The notes: generated from the sequence alone by a model not told the origin. A stretch of DNA of 64,000 nucleotides from CAYVTZ01 sp964454685 (GCA_964454685.1 CAYVTZ010000003.1:66975-130974), one strand, 5' to 3'. Counted from the first letter of the stretch, positions 17,483 through 26,741 are shown. Numbers and translations: made by a program.

Positions 17483-18960
17483 ATATTGCCCAAGCATTCC
17501 ACCATGCTTTCCAGCGTCGCCTGCTCGGATACATGCACCTGCATCCCCAGTTCGCGCGCCACGCGCGCCGTCTGTTCGCCAATACACACCGCGCGCACCT
17601 TCGTTAAATCCAAACCGCACGCCGCCTGTGCAAACCCATGCACCGTAGAAGCGCTGGTCAGCATGACCACATCAAATGCGCCCTCTTCCACAAGCTGCGT
17701 TTGAATGGGGCTGCGTTCCGCGCCATACTGCGTCTCATAGATCGCCACATCGTCAAATTCCGCCGCTCCCGCAAGCGCCGCGCATAGTTCCGGCGACCCT
17801 TCCTGCGCCCGCGCCAGCAAAATGCGCCCGCGCGCGCGCGTCGCAAGACCTTCTCCCAATGCTTTCGCGCAGTAAGTGTCTGGCATATATTCCACCAAAA
17901 CACCTCGCTGCTCAATCTCACGCGCTGTCGCGCTGCCAATCGCCGCAAATCGAACTCCGGCCAGCGTGCGGATATCCCGCCGCTCCCGTTGCAAAATCTC
18001 AAAAAACAGCTGTGCCCCAAACGGGCTGGTCAACGCGATCCACTCATATCGCTCCAGGTGTTCCAACGCCTCTTGCAGCGCAGCGTTAGGGGATATCTCC
18101 CGCGTCTCGATGCAGGGAAATTCAATCACTTCCGCACCCTGCGCCTCCAGCAATTCTGTCAGTTTCGAACTGCGCTCCTGCGGACGCACATTCACCACGC
18201 GTATCCCGCCGAGCAGCCTGTCCTCCGCCCAGTGCATGCGCTCTGCCAGCGCGCACACTTCACCTACCACAATCACAGAAGGCGGCTTAATGCTTGCCTC
18301 CAGCGCTTTTTCATATAAATCGCGCACCGTCGCCACCACACGCCGCTGTTTTGCCGTGGTGCCACGCTCCAAAATCGCCGCGGGTGTGTGCTCGTCCATT
18401 CCCGCCGCAATCAGTCCCGCACAAATGGTCTGCAAGCTGCCAACGCCCATCAAAAATACCAACGTGCCGCGCAGCTTCACCAGCGCATCGTAAGGGATAT
18501 CCGGCTCACCCTCCTGTTTGTTGTGCCCTGTGATGATGTGTACCGACGAGCAAAAATCCCGATGCGTCACGGGGATTCCCGCGTATGCCGGCACCGCAAT
18601 CGCAGAGGTCACACCCGGCACGATCTCAAACGGAATCCCCTGCTCTGCCAGCAGTTCCAGTTCTTCGCCGCCTCTGCCAAACAAAAACGGATCGCCGCCT
18701 TTCAGGCGCACCACACGCTTGCCTTCCAATGCCTTTTGCAGCAAAATCTGATTGATTTCATGCTGCGGCACGGGATGGTTTCCCGCAATCTTACCTACGT
18801 CAATGCGCTCCGCCGCAGGTGGAATCAACCGCAAAATGCCCTGTCCCACCAGTTTATCGTACACCACAACCTGCGCCTCACGCAGCACCCGTTCTCCCTT
18901 GCGGGTGAATAGTCCCGCGTCCGACGGGCCTGCGCCCACCAGCCAAACTTTTCCCTTCAT
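17452..18960 (-). CDS. cobA-hemD: Uroporphyrinogen-III C-methyltransferase / uroporphyrinogen-III synthase fusion
   Basis: A 502-residue bifunctional enzyme. Residues 1 to about 245 are SUMT (two SAM-dependent methylations giving precorrin-2): VWLVGAGPSDAGLFT, VRLKGGDPFLFGRGGEE and VPGVTSAIAVPAYAGIPVTHR. The C-terminal half is uroporphyrinogen-III synthase (HemD), starting near VVNVRPQERSSKL and including LTSPFGAQLFF and VVMLTSASTVHGF. The fusion is well known in clostridia. ATG 18960 overlaps the hemC stop (ATGA) after GAGGA. Because HemD produces and SUMT consumes uroporphyrinogen III, the fusion favours flux to corrinoids and siroheme. Confidence 0.95.
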   Translation of the reverse strand: MKGKVWLVGAGPSDAGLFTRKGERVLREAQVVVYDKLVGQGILRLIPPAAERIDVGKIAGNHPVPQHEINQILLQKALEGKRVVRLKGGDPFLFGRGGEELELLAEQGIPFEIVPGVTSAIAVPAYAGIPVTHRDFCSSVHIITGHNKQEGEPDIPYDALVKLRGTLVFLMGVGSLQTICAGLIAAGMDEHTPAAILERGTTAKQRRVVATVRDLYEKALEASIKPPSVIVVGEVCALAERMHWAEDRLLGGIRVVNVRPQERSSKLTELLEAQGAEVIEFPCIETREISPNAALQEALEHLERYEWIALTSPFGAQLFFEILQRERRDIRTLAGVRFAAIGSATAREIEQRGVLVEYMPDTYCAKALGEGLATRARGRILLARAQEGSPELCAALAGAAEFDDVAIYETQYGAERSPIQTQLVEEGAFDVVMLTSASTVHGFAQAACGLDLTKVRAVCIGEQTARVARELGMQVHVSEQATLESMVECLGNINVGCKMKER

Positions 18961-19826
18961 TTGCATTCCTCTTTCAACCGCCGCGCCAATGCAACGCCCA
19001 ATGCTTCGGGTGCCGCCGCGTCTGCACAGTCCTCACCTGTTGCCGTGTTGCCCTGCCCATCCACATACATGCCCGTCAAATAGAGCAAATCACCCTCACG
19101 CCGCGCATACGCCGCGATCGGCGCGCTGCATCCGCCGTCCAACTTTGCCACAAACGCGCGTTCCGCGCGCGCACAAACTTCCGCATCCAAATCGTTCACG
19201 CAGTCCAAAAACGCGTAGTCCTCCCCTGCGCGACCCTGCACGGACAAAATGCCCTGCCCCGCCGCCGGGATCATTTCGTGCGGTTCAAAAATAATATTGA
19301 TGCGCTCGGTCAGCCCCATGCGCTTAAGTCCCGCACTCGCCAGCACCAGCGCGGAATATTCGCCCGCATCCAGCTTCGCAAGCCGCGTGTGAATGTTGCC
19401 GCGGACGCTCTTAATCTGTGCATCCGGCAGCATTTTTTGCAGTTGCACCGTACGCCGCGCGCTGGAGCATCCAATCACCATTTGCGCACCGCGCTCCTGC
19501 GCAAACACCATAGCGTCTCGTGCATCCTCGCGTTTTGAGTACGCCAGAATGGGCAAATCCTCCGGCGTTTCCATCGGCATGTCCTTCAGGCTGTGCACCG
19601 CAAGGTCGATTTTGCGTTCGCGCAGCGCAATGTCCAATTCCTTTACAAACAATCCTTTGCCACCGATTTCATCCAGTTTGCGGTCTAAAATCTGATCACC
19701 CGTGGTCTTGAATGTTTTGTGTTCCAGCCGGATTTCCGGATGCGCCTGCGTTATCGCCTCCATGACGATCTCCGCTTGGCGCTTCGCCAATTTGCTTTCT
19801 CTGCTGCCTATGATAATTTGCTTCAA
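18957..19826 (-). CDS. hemC: Porphobilinogen deaminase HemC
   Basis: A 289-residue enzyme polymerising four porphobilinogens to hydroxymethylbilane. Visible: IIIGSRESKLAKRQAEIV, HSLKDMP, IGCSSARRTVQL, and the dipyrromethane-attachment Cys in LDGGCSAPIAAYA. The start is taken as TTG 19826, with GGAGG seven bases upstream; the longer ATG frame to 19889 has no family similarity. First gene after a repeat-bearing gap. Confidence 0.95.
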   Translation of the reverse strand: MKQIIIGSRESKLAKRQAEIVMEAITQAHPEIRLEHKTFKTTGDQILDRKLDEIGGKGLFVKELDIALRERKIDLAVHSLKDMPMETPEDLPILAYSKREDARDAMVFAQERGAQMVIGCSSARRTVQLQKMLPDAQIKSVRGNIHTRLAKLDAGEYSALVLASAGLKRMGLTERINIIFEPHEMIPAAGQGILSVQGRAGEDYAFLDCVNDLDAEVCARAERAFVAKLDGGCSAPIAAYARREGDLLYLTGMYVDGQGNTATGEDCADAAAPEALGVALARRLKEECK

Positions 19827-19870
19827 TCCATGTCCTCCTCTGCCGCGCCTGCCATCCGCCGGCCTGCGGC

Positions 19871-19954
19871 AATTCAATAAATTCAGCATTCATCATGCAA
19901 AATGCCAATGTTCGCGCGCCTGCGCTCTGTCATTCTACATTTTGCATTCAAAAC
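19871..19954. repeat. Degenerate intergenic repeat element (copy 3)
   Basis: Between hemC and cbiJ-sirC: AATTCAATAAATTCAGCATTC, then CATGCAAAATGCC, then GTTCGCGCGCCTGCGCTCTG, then TCATTCTACATTTTGCATTC. Same block order as copies 1 and 2, all at gaps in an otherwise overlapping operon. Confidence 0.45.
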
Positions 19955-19955
19955 T

Positions 19956-21137
19956 CTATGCGTCTCCCAGCTCGTTCCGTATCTGCTCCGCAATCCGCTT
20001 CGCCAGCGCATGGTCTATCCCGTTCGCCGTCACGCCCACCGTCACATCCCCGTGGCAAATCACCGCCGGAAAATAAAAGCTGCATAACGCCGCGTCACTT
20101 GCCACACTCACGGGAATCCCCGCCGTATTGCACTCCCGCGCGATCTCTGCGTTCACCGCCGCGTCATTTGTCGCCGCCAGCACAATCGCCGCGCCCGCCG
20201 TATCTCCTGCGTTGTACGCCCGTCGCTCCCAGCGCACACCCGCCACTTCCTCCGCCATTTCAGGCGCGATTACAGTGATTTCGCACTCAAATCGCAGCAG
20301 TGTCTTGATTCGGCGCAGCGCGATCTTTCCGCCGCCGAATACAACCGCACGTTTGTCTTTCAGACTGACAAACAACGGAAATCTCCGCGCTTCTTGCTCC
20401 TGCGCATATCGGTGCATCAAAAGCTCCTGCAGCGCAGATAGCGAATATCCCTGCTCCTGCTGCGGACGTCCGATCACCAGCACCTGCGCGCCCACGCGCC
20501 GCGCCGCCTGCACTTTTTCCAAAAACCCGCCCGCTACACCGGATTCTTTGGTAACCAGCCAGCGTGCGCCCACCTGCTCCAGCATCGCAGCATTGAGTTC
20601 CTCCGTAAACGGTCCCTGCATACAAATCAGGTTGCGCGGATGAAATCCCAGCGCAAGGCAGTCCATCAGCGCATCTTGCATGGGCAGAATGCGCAGGAAC
20701 ACACGGTTTTTATAGTCCGTAATACCGCGATACGCCGCCGCCTCCTTGCTGCCCGTGGTCACAAGTATCTTTCCCTCTACGCCACACAAAAATTCCGCCG
20801 CCTGCGCAGCCGATTCCACAAAAACGCAGCCTTCCGCGCTCTGCTCTGCGCGCAGCAAGCGCATGTATTCCAAACCGCTTTGCGCACACGCCGCACGAAT
20901 GTTTTTTGTCACCTCCTGCGCATAAGGATGCGTCGCATCCACCACGCAAAGGGCATTTTGCATCTGCTCCCGCATTCCGTCCACATCCAGCCGTCCCGCA
21001 CACGCGGGAACCTGCGTCATCAGCTCTTTGCCATATTCCGTCGCAACACATACACGCACCACAACGTCGCGTCGCGCCAACATTTCTGCAAGCGCGCGCC
21101 CCTCGCTGGTGCCGGCAAAGATCAGGACTTCCTTCAT
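19956..21137 (-). CDS. cbiJ-sirC: Cobalt-precorrin-6A reductase / precorrin-2 dehydrogenase fusion
   Basis: A 393-residue two-domain protein. Residues 1 to about 245 match CbiJ/CobK (NAD(P)H reduction of precorrin-6A): EVLIFAGTSEGRALAE, VDATHPYAQEVTKNI and LVTKESGVAGGF. From about 250 there is a SirC/CysG N-terminal domain (precorrin-2 to sirohydrochlorin oxidation): FPLFVSLKDKRAVVFGGGKIA and AATNDAAVNAEIAREC, then SFYFPAV. The two activities act at distant steps, before and after cobalt insertion, so the fusion is not a substrate channel. Start ATG 21137 overlaps cbiH (ATGA). Confidence 0.9.
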   Translation of the reverse strand: MKEVLIFAGTSEGRALAEMLARRDVVVRVCVATEYGKELMTQVPACAGRLDVDGMREQMQNALCVVDATHPYAQEVTKNIRAACAQSGLEYMRLLRAEQSAEGCVFVESAAQAAEFLCGVEGKILVTTGSKEAAAYRGITDYKNRVFLRILPMQDALMDCLALGFHPRNLICMQGPFTEELNAAMLEQVGARWLVTKESGVAGGFLEKVQAARRVGAQVLVIGRPQQEQGYSLSALQELLMHRYAQEQEARRFPLFVSLKDKRAVVFGGGKIALRRIKTLLRFECEITVIAPEMAEEVAGVRWERRAYNAGDTAGAAIVLAATNDAAVNAEIARECNTAGIPVSVASDAALCSFYFPAVICHGDVTVGVTANGIDHALAKRIAEQIRNELGDA

Positions 21138-21856
21138 TTTCTATATCCTCTCGGTGTGACCATCGCGTCTTTGATGCGCTTGGTCTGACTGTTTCCAATA
21201 AACACCGTTGTAAACATATCCACCTGCGTGTCTCGCAGTTCCCGCAAGGTCATCACTTCGCCCCGCTCTCCCTCTCGTCCGATATTGCGCACGATGCCCG
21301 CAACTGTCTGCGGCGATTGATGCCGCATCAGAATGTCGCAAGCCCGCAATAAATAGTCCGCGCGTTTCTTGCTGGACGGGTTGTACAAACAAATGCAAAA
21401 ATCACCTTGCGCCGCACAGGAAAGCCGCCTCTCAATCAATTCCCACGGGGTCAGCAAATCGCTCAAGCTAATGAGCGCAACATCGTGACCAATGGGCGCG
21501 CCCAGCACTGCCGCACCGCTGCATGCCGCCGTAATGCCCGGCACCACCGCGATCTCCACTTCCGTGTCCTCTGCCAGTTCCAGCAGCAATCCCGCCATGC
21601 CGTATACGCCTGCGTCGCCGCTGCATACCATCGCCACCGTTTTGCCCTGCTGCGCCTGCTCAATGGCAAGTCTGCAACGCTCGGTCTCCCGCTTCATCGG
21701 GGTACTCAAGTAGGTTTTATCATCAAACATTCCGCGTATCAGATCGATGTAAACCTCATATCCCGCAATCACGTCACACTCATCCAATGCCGCATACGCC
21801 TCAAAAGTCATCCCTTCATATCTTCCCGGACCGATGCCCACCGCCGTAACCTTCAT
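21134..21856 (-). CDS. cbiH: Cobalt-precorrin-3B C17-methyltransferase CbiH
   Basis: A 240-residue tetrapyrrole methylase that methylates C17 during ring contraction. Motifs: VTAVGIGPGRYEGMTFEA, VCSGDAGVYGMAGLLLE, VPGITAACSGAAVLGAPIGHD and CLYNPSSKKRADYL. The ATG at 21856 overlaps the hemA stop by four bases; the upstream in-frame extension is the hemA shadow. Confidence 0.95.
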   Translation of the reverse strand: MKVTAVGIGPGRYEGMTFEAYAALDECDVIAGYEVYIDLIRGMFDDKTYLSTPMKRETERCRLAIEQAQQGKTVAMVCSGDAGVYGMAGLLLELAEDTEVEIAVVPGITAACSGAAVLGAPIGHDVALISLSDLLTPWELIERRLSCAAQGDFCICLYNPSSKKRADYLLRACDILMRHQSPQTVAGIVRNIGREGERGEVMTLRELRDTQVDMFTTVFIGNSQTKRIKDAMVTPRGYRK

Positions 21857-23061
21857 AATATTCCCTTCTCCGCTGTTTTTTTGAATGCGCGGATGCAGTC
21901 GCCCGCCACCTGTCTGTCCACATCTTTCAGCCCGTAAATCAGGCTGCTGATTACATTTTGCGATGCGCACCGCACTGCTTGCAGCACCAGCTCCGCATGC
22001 TCGCCGCTCATGCCCTCGCGCTCCAGCGCATACGCAGTGCGCGCCACCGTGTCCTCCGCGCCCAGCGCCGATATGGTTTCAATCTCTGCCGCCATATTGC
22101 GGAAATAGTGCCAATCCTTCAGCTTCGTAATCGCCTCGTCTAAAATGCGTTCGGCCTGCGCAATTTGCTCGGCGCTTTGCTCTCCTCCGCCCAGGTCATC
22201 CACATCGTAGAGCGTCACATCCGGCAGCAGTGCAATGTCCGGCTCAATGTCTCTGGGCACCGCCAGATCTGCCACCACCCGCCGCCTGCCGTCGCGGGGA
22301 AATTCCGCCTCCAAAAACGTGTAGTGCGGGCTGGAGGTCGCGCTCACCAAAACATCCGCATCCGCGAGGCACTGCAAACGACTTTCATACATCGCCGCCT
22401 CGCACCCTTTGGGAATCACCACCTCGCCCCGCGTATACTGGCGCACCGTCACACACACGCAAAATCCGTACTCCCGCAGCACAGAAGCCGCCAGCCGCCC
22501 CATATTTCCATTGCCAACCACAAGGCACTTAATCCCGCTGGGCTCCGGAAAATGCGCCGCAATTTTCTGCGCCGCACTGCGCGCTACCGAAGGGTCGCCG
22601 TGGCTGAATTTGACCTCGGTTTTCACACGTTTCGCCGCCGACACCGCCGACGCAAACAATTTTTCCAGCACCGCATCGCTGCAATCCGCCTCTCGCGCCA
22701 GCTCTGCCGCCTCGCGTACCTGCGTTAAAATCTGATCTTCCGCAAACACCATAGACTTCATGCCGCACGCCAATTCATACAGATGCCGCACTGCCTCCAT
22801 GCCCTCACGCTGCACAAAGCAGTCACGCGCAGTCTCCCGCACCCCTGCCGCCTCGCACAGCAGCGTAAACAAATCCGTCTCGCCGCCGCTAATCCACAAT
22901 TCCGTGCGGTTGCACGTCGCCAGCAGCACACAGCCGTGAATGTCGCCGCGCTGCATCATTGCGCGCATTGCCGCTGTCTGTTTGGATTTCGTGAAGGAAA
23001 ACCGTTCACGCAGTGCCACATCCGCTTTGTTGTGGTCAATGCCAATCATTCTAATCTTCAA
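21853..23061 (-). CDS. hemA: Glutamyl-tRNA reductase HemA
   Basis: A 402-residue enzyme, first committed step of C5-type tetrapyrrole synthesis, giving glutamate-1-semialdehyde. Catalytic Cys is in LLATCNRTELW (near residue 50), followed by the NADPH Rossmann motif LVVGNGNMGRLAASVL. The C-terminal dimerisation helix is short but present. Start chosen as TTG 23061, with GGAGG seven bases before it and an 11-base overlap with cbiG. Its placement in the corrin operon puts 5-aminolevulinate formation under cobalamin riboswitch control unless a second hemA exists. Confidence 0.94.
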   Translation of the reverse strand: MKIRMIGIDHNKADVALRERFSFTKSKQTAAMRAMMQRGDIHGCVLLATCNRTELWISGGETDLFTLLCEAAGVRETARDCFVQREGMEAVRHLYELACGMKSMVFAEDQILTQVREAAELAREADCSDAVLEKLFASAVSAAKRVKTEVKFSHGDPSVARSAAQKIAAHFPEPSGIKCLVVGNGNMGRLAASVLREYGFCVCVTVRQYTRGEVVIPKGCEAAMYESRLQCLADADVLVSATSSPHYTFLEAEFPRDGRRRVVADLAVPRDIEPDIALLPDVTLYDVDDLGGGEQSAEQIAQAERILDEAITKLKDWHYFRNMAAEIETISALGAEDTVARTAYALEREGMSGEHAELVLQAVRCASQNVISSLIYGLKDVDRQVAGDCIRAFKKTAEKGIL

Positions 23062-24064
23062 AACAAATCCTCCATGGCTGCATTGCCGCCGCAACCGTCA
23101 CCGAGCGTTCCACCGTCTTTGGCACGATCAATTCGCCGCCGCAAGCCGCAAGCGCCGCCCGCTCACACACATTGTCCACCCCTGTAATCTCCCGTACAAA
23201 CGCCGATTCGCTGCTGCTGCCCTGCACCTGCATCAGCACTTCCGGCGAAAAAAACTCCGCCAAAGCGCCCCGCGCCTCGCAAAATTCCAACAGTCCCGCT
23301 TCCTCCTGCTTGAGGTCAATGGACGCAACCTTGCACACCGCGTCCCACACAATGCCGTATCGCGCCAGCACCGTATCCACCGCATACGCGATGTCCTCTT
23401 GCGGCGTACCCTTCCGGCATCCCACCCCCACGCACACAATGCGCGGAATCAGGTTCAGCGTCTGTGCAAAAGGCTTTTTGTCCTTTAAGGACACGCAGAT
23501 TCCCACATCGCACGCCTGCATTGTCACGCCTTGCGGCAAATTGCCCGCAATTTCAAAATCACTTTGCAATCCCACGCAACCGCCTTGCAGCAGCGCCGCG
23601 GAAACCTCTTTGATCATCTGCGGATTGTGCACCACCATACCGCGCCGCGCCGCCCAATCGTCCACCGCAAACACACCGTTTCGGTCAGTCGCCGTGGTAA
23701 TCACCGCCTCCGCGCCCGTACACGCCGCAATGCGCTGCGCCAAACCATTCGCGCCGCCAATGTGCCCGGACAGCAACGCAATCGCATACTCTGCGCACTC
23801 GTCCACCACCACCACAGCAGGGTCGCTTGCCTTGTGCACGATGCAGGGCGCAATGCAACGCACCGCAATGCCGCACGCCCCCACAAAAATCAGCGCGTCA
23901 CGCGTCGCAAACATGCGTCTCGCCCACGCCGATAAATCCTCCACCGCTTCCACGCCCTGCGCATACTTTGCGATGGCATATCCCGCCGCCTCCGGCAGAT
24001 TTTCACACAGCCGCTTGCACAGCGCAACGCCGCGCGGGCTGAATGCAATCACCGCAATGCTCAT
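23051..24064 (-). CDS. cbiG: Cobalt-precorrin-5A hydrolase CbiG
   Basis: A 337-residue enzyme that opens the delta-lactone and releases acetaldehyde from the C20 unit. The N-terminal domain includes IFVGACGIAVRCIAP and LLSGHIGGANGLAQRIA; the C-terminal CbiG_C domain begins near IVCVGVGCRKGTPQEDI. Full length, with ATGA overlap to cbiF. Confidence 0.94.
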   Translation of the reverse strand: MSIAVIAFSPRGVALCKRLCENLPEAAGYAIAKYAQGVEAVEDLSAWARRMFATRDALIFVGACGIAVRCIAPCIVHKASDPAVVVVDECAEYAIALLSGHIGGANGLAQRIAACTGAEAVITTATDRNGVFAVDDWAARRGMVVHNPQMIKEVSAALLQGGCVGLQSDFEIAGNLPQGVTMQACDVGICVSLKDKKPFAQTLNLIPRIVCVGVGCRKGTPQEDIAYAVDTVLARYGIVWDAVCKVASIDLKQEEAGLLEFCEARGALAEFFSPEVLMQVQGSSSESAFVREITGVDNVCERAALAACGGELIVPKTVERSVTVAAAMQPWRICFED

Positions 24065-24816
24065 TCACTCGCCTTTCGGAATTCATGCGTAAACGCCGCG
24101 TCGTACAGTTTAGAATAGTCGTAAGTATCCCCCAAAAATCCGCCCACTGTAATCAGCGCGGTCTTGGTCACTTCATTTTCCCGCGCCGTGCGCGCCAATG
24201 TTCCCACGGTGCAGCGCATCACCTTTTGTTCCGGCCAGGTTGCCTTGTATACGATCGCGGCAGGCGTATCCGCCGTATAGCCGCCCGCAACCAGCTGCGC
24301 GCTCAGCTCCTCCAGCATCCCCGTGCTGAGAAAAATCACCATGGTCGCGCCGTGCGCAGCCAGCAGCGGAATCGCCTCCTGCTCCGGTACGGGTGTGCGT
24401 CCCGCCATGCGCGTGATAATCACCGTCTGGGATACTTCCGGCAACGTATATTCTGCCTGCAACGCCGCAGCCGCCCCGCAGAACGAGCTGACTCCCGGCG
24501 TCACATCATAGGGAATTTCCTCTGCCTTGAGTAAATCCATCTGTTCGCGGATCGCACCGTATAAGCACGGATCACCTGTGTGCAGCCGCACCGTCATCTT
24601 TCCCGAACGCTCTGCGTCCTTCATCACCGCAAAAACTTCCTGCAACGTCATCGATGCACTGTTATACACCTTGCACGTGATCTTCCTGCTTTCCAGCAGC
24701 GCCGCATTCACCAGCGACCCCGCATAAATGATTACGTCCGCTTCCTGCAACAGTTTCTGCCCGCGTACCGTAATCAAATCCGTCGCTCCGGGGCCTGCTC
24801 CTACAAAATGAATCAT
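24061..24816 (-). CDS. cbiF: Cobalt-precorrin-4 C11-methyltransferase CbiF
   Basis: A 251-residue SAM-dependent methylase. Signature: MIHFVGAGPGATDLITVRG, VRLHTGDPCLYGAIREQM, TPGVSSFCGAAAALQAEYT and VIITRMAGRTPVPE. Overlaps both neighbours by four bases. Confidence 0.96.
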   Translation of the reverse strand: MIHFVGAGPGATDLITVRGQKLLQEADVIIYAGSLVNAALLESRKITCKVYNSASMTLQEVFAVMKDAERSGKMTVRLHTGDPCLYGAIREQMDLLKAEEIPYDVTPGVSSFCGAAAALQAEYTLPEVSQTVIITRMAGRTPVPEQEAIPLLAAHGATMVIFLSTGMLEELSAQLVAGGYTADTPAAIVYKATWPEQKVMRCTVGTLARTARENEVTKTALITVGGFLGDTYDYSKLYDAAFTHEFRKASE

Positions 24817-25508
24817 ACTGCACCCTCATCCTTCACTAAAATCACCGAAAAATAACTCGCGCTCTCATCCGCATCCGCAATGTCCTCAAACGCCTGTTCG
24901 CCGCTCATGCCGCAGCGCGACACCATACTTGCCTGTTGCCCGCTTTGCGCAATCCACAACTTCACCTCGCCAAACGCCTTGCCCGCTTTCATCAGCACCT
25001 TGGTTCCATCCAGCGCAATGCCCTCTTGCGTGTTGGGGTAAGATGCGGGAATCACGTGCAGCGGCTGCCCGCCCTCCGTCAAAGAGGTATTTAGCCGCGC
25101 TGCCACCGCGCAAAAGGAAGGAATGCCCGAAACAATCGCCGTGCGCCCGCCCATCGCGCCCACGCGCTTATGCACATACATATAAGTGGAATAAATCGTC
25201 GGGTCTCCCAGCGTTAAAAACGCCACATCCTGCCCCTGCTCCAGCAATTCATAAATCTGCTGTGCCGCCTGATCATGGTAAGCGTTCAGTGTGCTTTGAT
25301 CCCGCGTCATGGGCATGGCAAGCTCTAAAATGCGCTTTTGTTCCATCCCCGATACCACTTGCGCGGCAATCTGCTCCGCCACTCGTTCCGCGCTTCCCGT
25401 CACCGGAACCGCAATCACGTCGCATTCCGCAATCGTGCGCACCGCCTTCAGCGTCATCAGCTCCGGATCTCCGGGGCCTACGCCCACGCCGTATAGTGTT
25501 CCGCTCAT
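24813..25508 (-). CDS. cbiL: Cobalt-precorrin-2 C20-methyltransferase CbiL
   Basis: A 231-residue SAM-dependent methylase, first methylation after cobalt insertion. Visible: GTLYGVGVGPGDPELMTLKA, VAFLTLGDPTIYSTYMYV and IVSGIPSFCAVAARLNTSL. ATGA overlaps with cbiD upstream and cbiF downstream. Confidence 0.96.
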   Translation of the reverse strand: MSGTLYGVGVGPGDPELMTLKAVRTIAECDVIAVPVTGSAERVAEQIAAQVVSGMEQKRILELAMPMTRDQSTLNAYHDQAAQQIYELLEQGQDVAFLTLGDPTIYSTYMYVHKRVGAMGGRTAIVSGIPSFCAVAARLNTSLTEGGQPLHVIPASYPNTQEGIALDGTKVLMKAGKAFGEVKLWIAQSGQQASMVSRCGMSGEQAFEDIADADESASYFSVILVKDEGAV

Positions 25509-26626
25509 GTGTTCTCTCCCATCGTTTGAATCAATGCTTCCGCATCCTCCGTGCTTCCTAATAATCCGTGCGCGTTCGAGTATACTATCACTTCACACGC
25601 CTTGCCTTCAAGCCGCGTCCGTGCATGAAAGCGCATCCGCTCCACCAATCGGCGCATCACGCGCTCACGCATTTCACACGCATCCAGCATGCCAATCGCC
25701 TCGTCTGTCGTCACACAGCGTAAAATCGGCTCCACATCGCGCATTCCTTCTGCCGCTGCATATGCCGCGATCAACTCCATGCGCGCATCCGCACAGCGCG
25801 AGTGTGTGTTCATAATGCCACCCGCCAGCTTAACGAATTTCCCAATGTGTCCCACCAGTAAAACACGGTCAAATTCCAGCTCTGCTGCGCCATCCAGTGC
25901 CTCTCCGATGAAGTTGCTGCATTTGACCACATAGCACGGCGCCACCCGCCCCATCTGCTTTAAAAAATCTTTGCCATAGTTGCCCGGTGTCAGCAGCACC
26001 CCGCTTGCGCCGGATTCTCGCAACACCTTCAAATCCAGCCGTACCGTATCAATCAAGGCTCGCTCGCTCATCGGTTCCACAATGCCGCTCGTTCCCAAAA
26101 TGGAAATGCCTCCTACAATGCCCAGGCGCGGATTGAAGGTTTTTTGCGCGATTTCCTCGCCTCTCGGCACACAGATTTCCACCGCCACACCGCCATGATA
26201 GCCGCACGCCTCGCACGCCTCGCGCACCGACTGCTCAATCATGCGCATCGGCACCGGATTGATCGCCGCACTGCCCACCGCGCACGCAAGCCCCTGCTTG
26301 GTCACACGCCCCACGCCCGTGCCGCCATCCACGCTTACGCCGTGTGCCGTTTTGCGCACCCTCGCCACAACGCAAATACCATCCGTCACATCCGGATCGT
26401 CCCCGCTGTCTTTCGTCACCGCAAACGCCACATCATGCGCATCCGGCACCCGCTCCACCAAAATGGAAAGTTCCACTCCCTTGGGGGTATGCACCGGCAC
26501 AGCGCGCAGCGCTTCTCCTGTCAGCATCATCCACACCGCCGCATACGCCGCAGCCGCCGCACATGTGCCGGTGGTATAGCCGCAGCGCAGCCGCCGGTTT
26601 TGCTTGGTAACGAATAGCTCTTGCAC
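25505..26626 (-). CDS. cbiD: Cobalt-precorrin-5B C1-methyltransferase CbiD
   Basis: A 373-residue methyltransferase unique to the anaerobic route. Conserved LRCGYTTGTCAAAAAYAA at the N-terminus, DPDVTDGICVVARV, INPVPMRMIEQSVREAC and ILGTSGIVEPMSERAL. Start is the GTG at 26626 preceded by GGAGTG. First gene of the 19-gene operon, about 25 bases after the riboswitch terminator hairpin. Confidence 0.96.
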   Translation of the reverse strand: MQELFVTKQNRRLRCGYTTGTCAAAAAYAAVWMMLTGEALRAVPVHTPKGVELSILVERVPDAHDVAFAVTKDSGDDPDVTDGICVVARVRKTAHGVSVDGGTGVGRVTKQGLACAVGSAAINPVPMRMIEQSVREACEACGYHGGVAVEICVPRGEEIAQKTFNPRLGIVGGISILGTSGIVEPMSERALIDTVRLDLKVLRESGASGVLLTPGNYGKDFLKQMGRVAPCYVVKCSNFIGEALDGAAELEFDRVLLVGHIGKFVKLAGGIMNTHSRCADARMELIAAYAAAEGMRDVEPILRCVTTDEAIGMLDACEMRERVMRRLVERMRFHARTRLEGKACEVIVYSNAHGLLGSTEDAEALIQTMGENT

Positions 26627-26650
26627 GCTTCACACTCCAAAAAACAAAAA

Positions 26651-26670
26651 AACATCGCATCTGCGACGTT
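26651..26670 (-). terminator. Riboswitch terminator hairpin before cbiD
   Basis: On the minus strand AACGTCGCA pairs with TGCGATGTT (one G-U pair, tiny loop), followed directly by TTTTTTGTTTTTT. The 3' arm (26651-26660) is also perfectly complementary over ten bases to 26765-26774 in the aptamer, which offers an alternative antiterminator pairing. Confidence 0.8.
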
Positions 26671-26741
26671 ATACTATGCTCGGACATGCCCTGTCCAAGA
26701 ACATACACGCCCCAGTGATCCGTGGGTCATATATCCACCAT

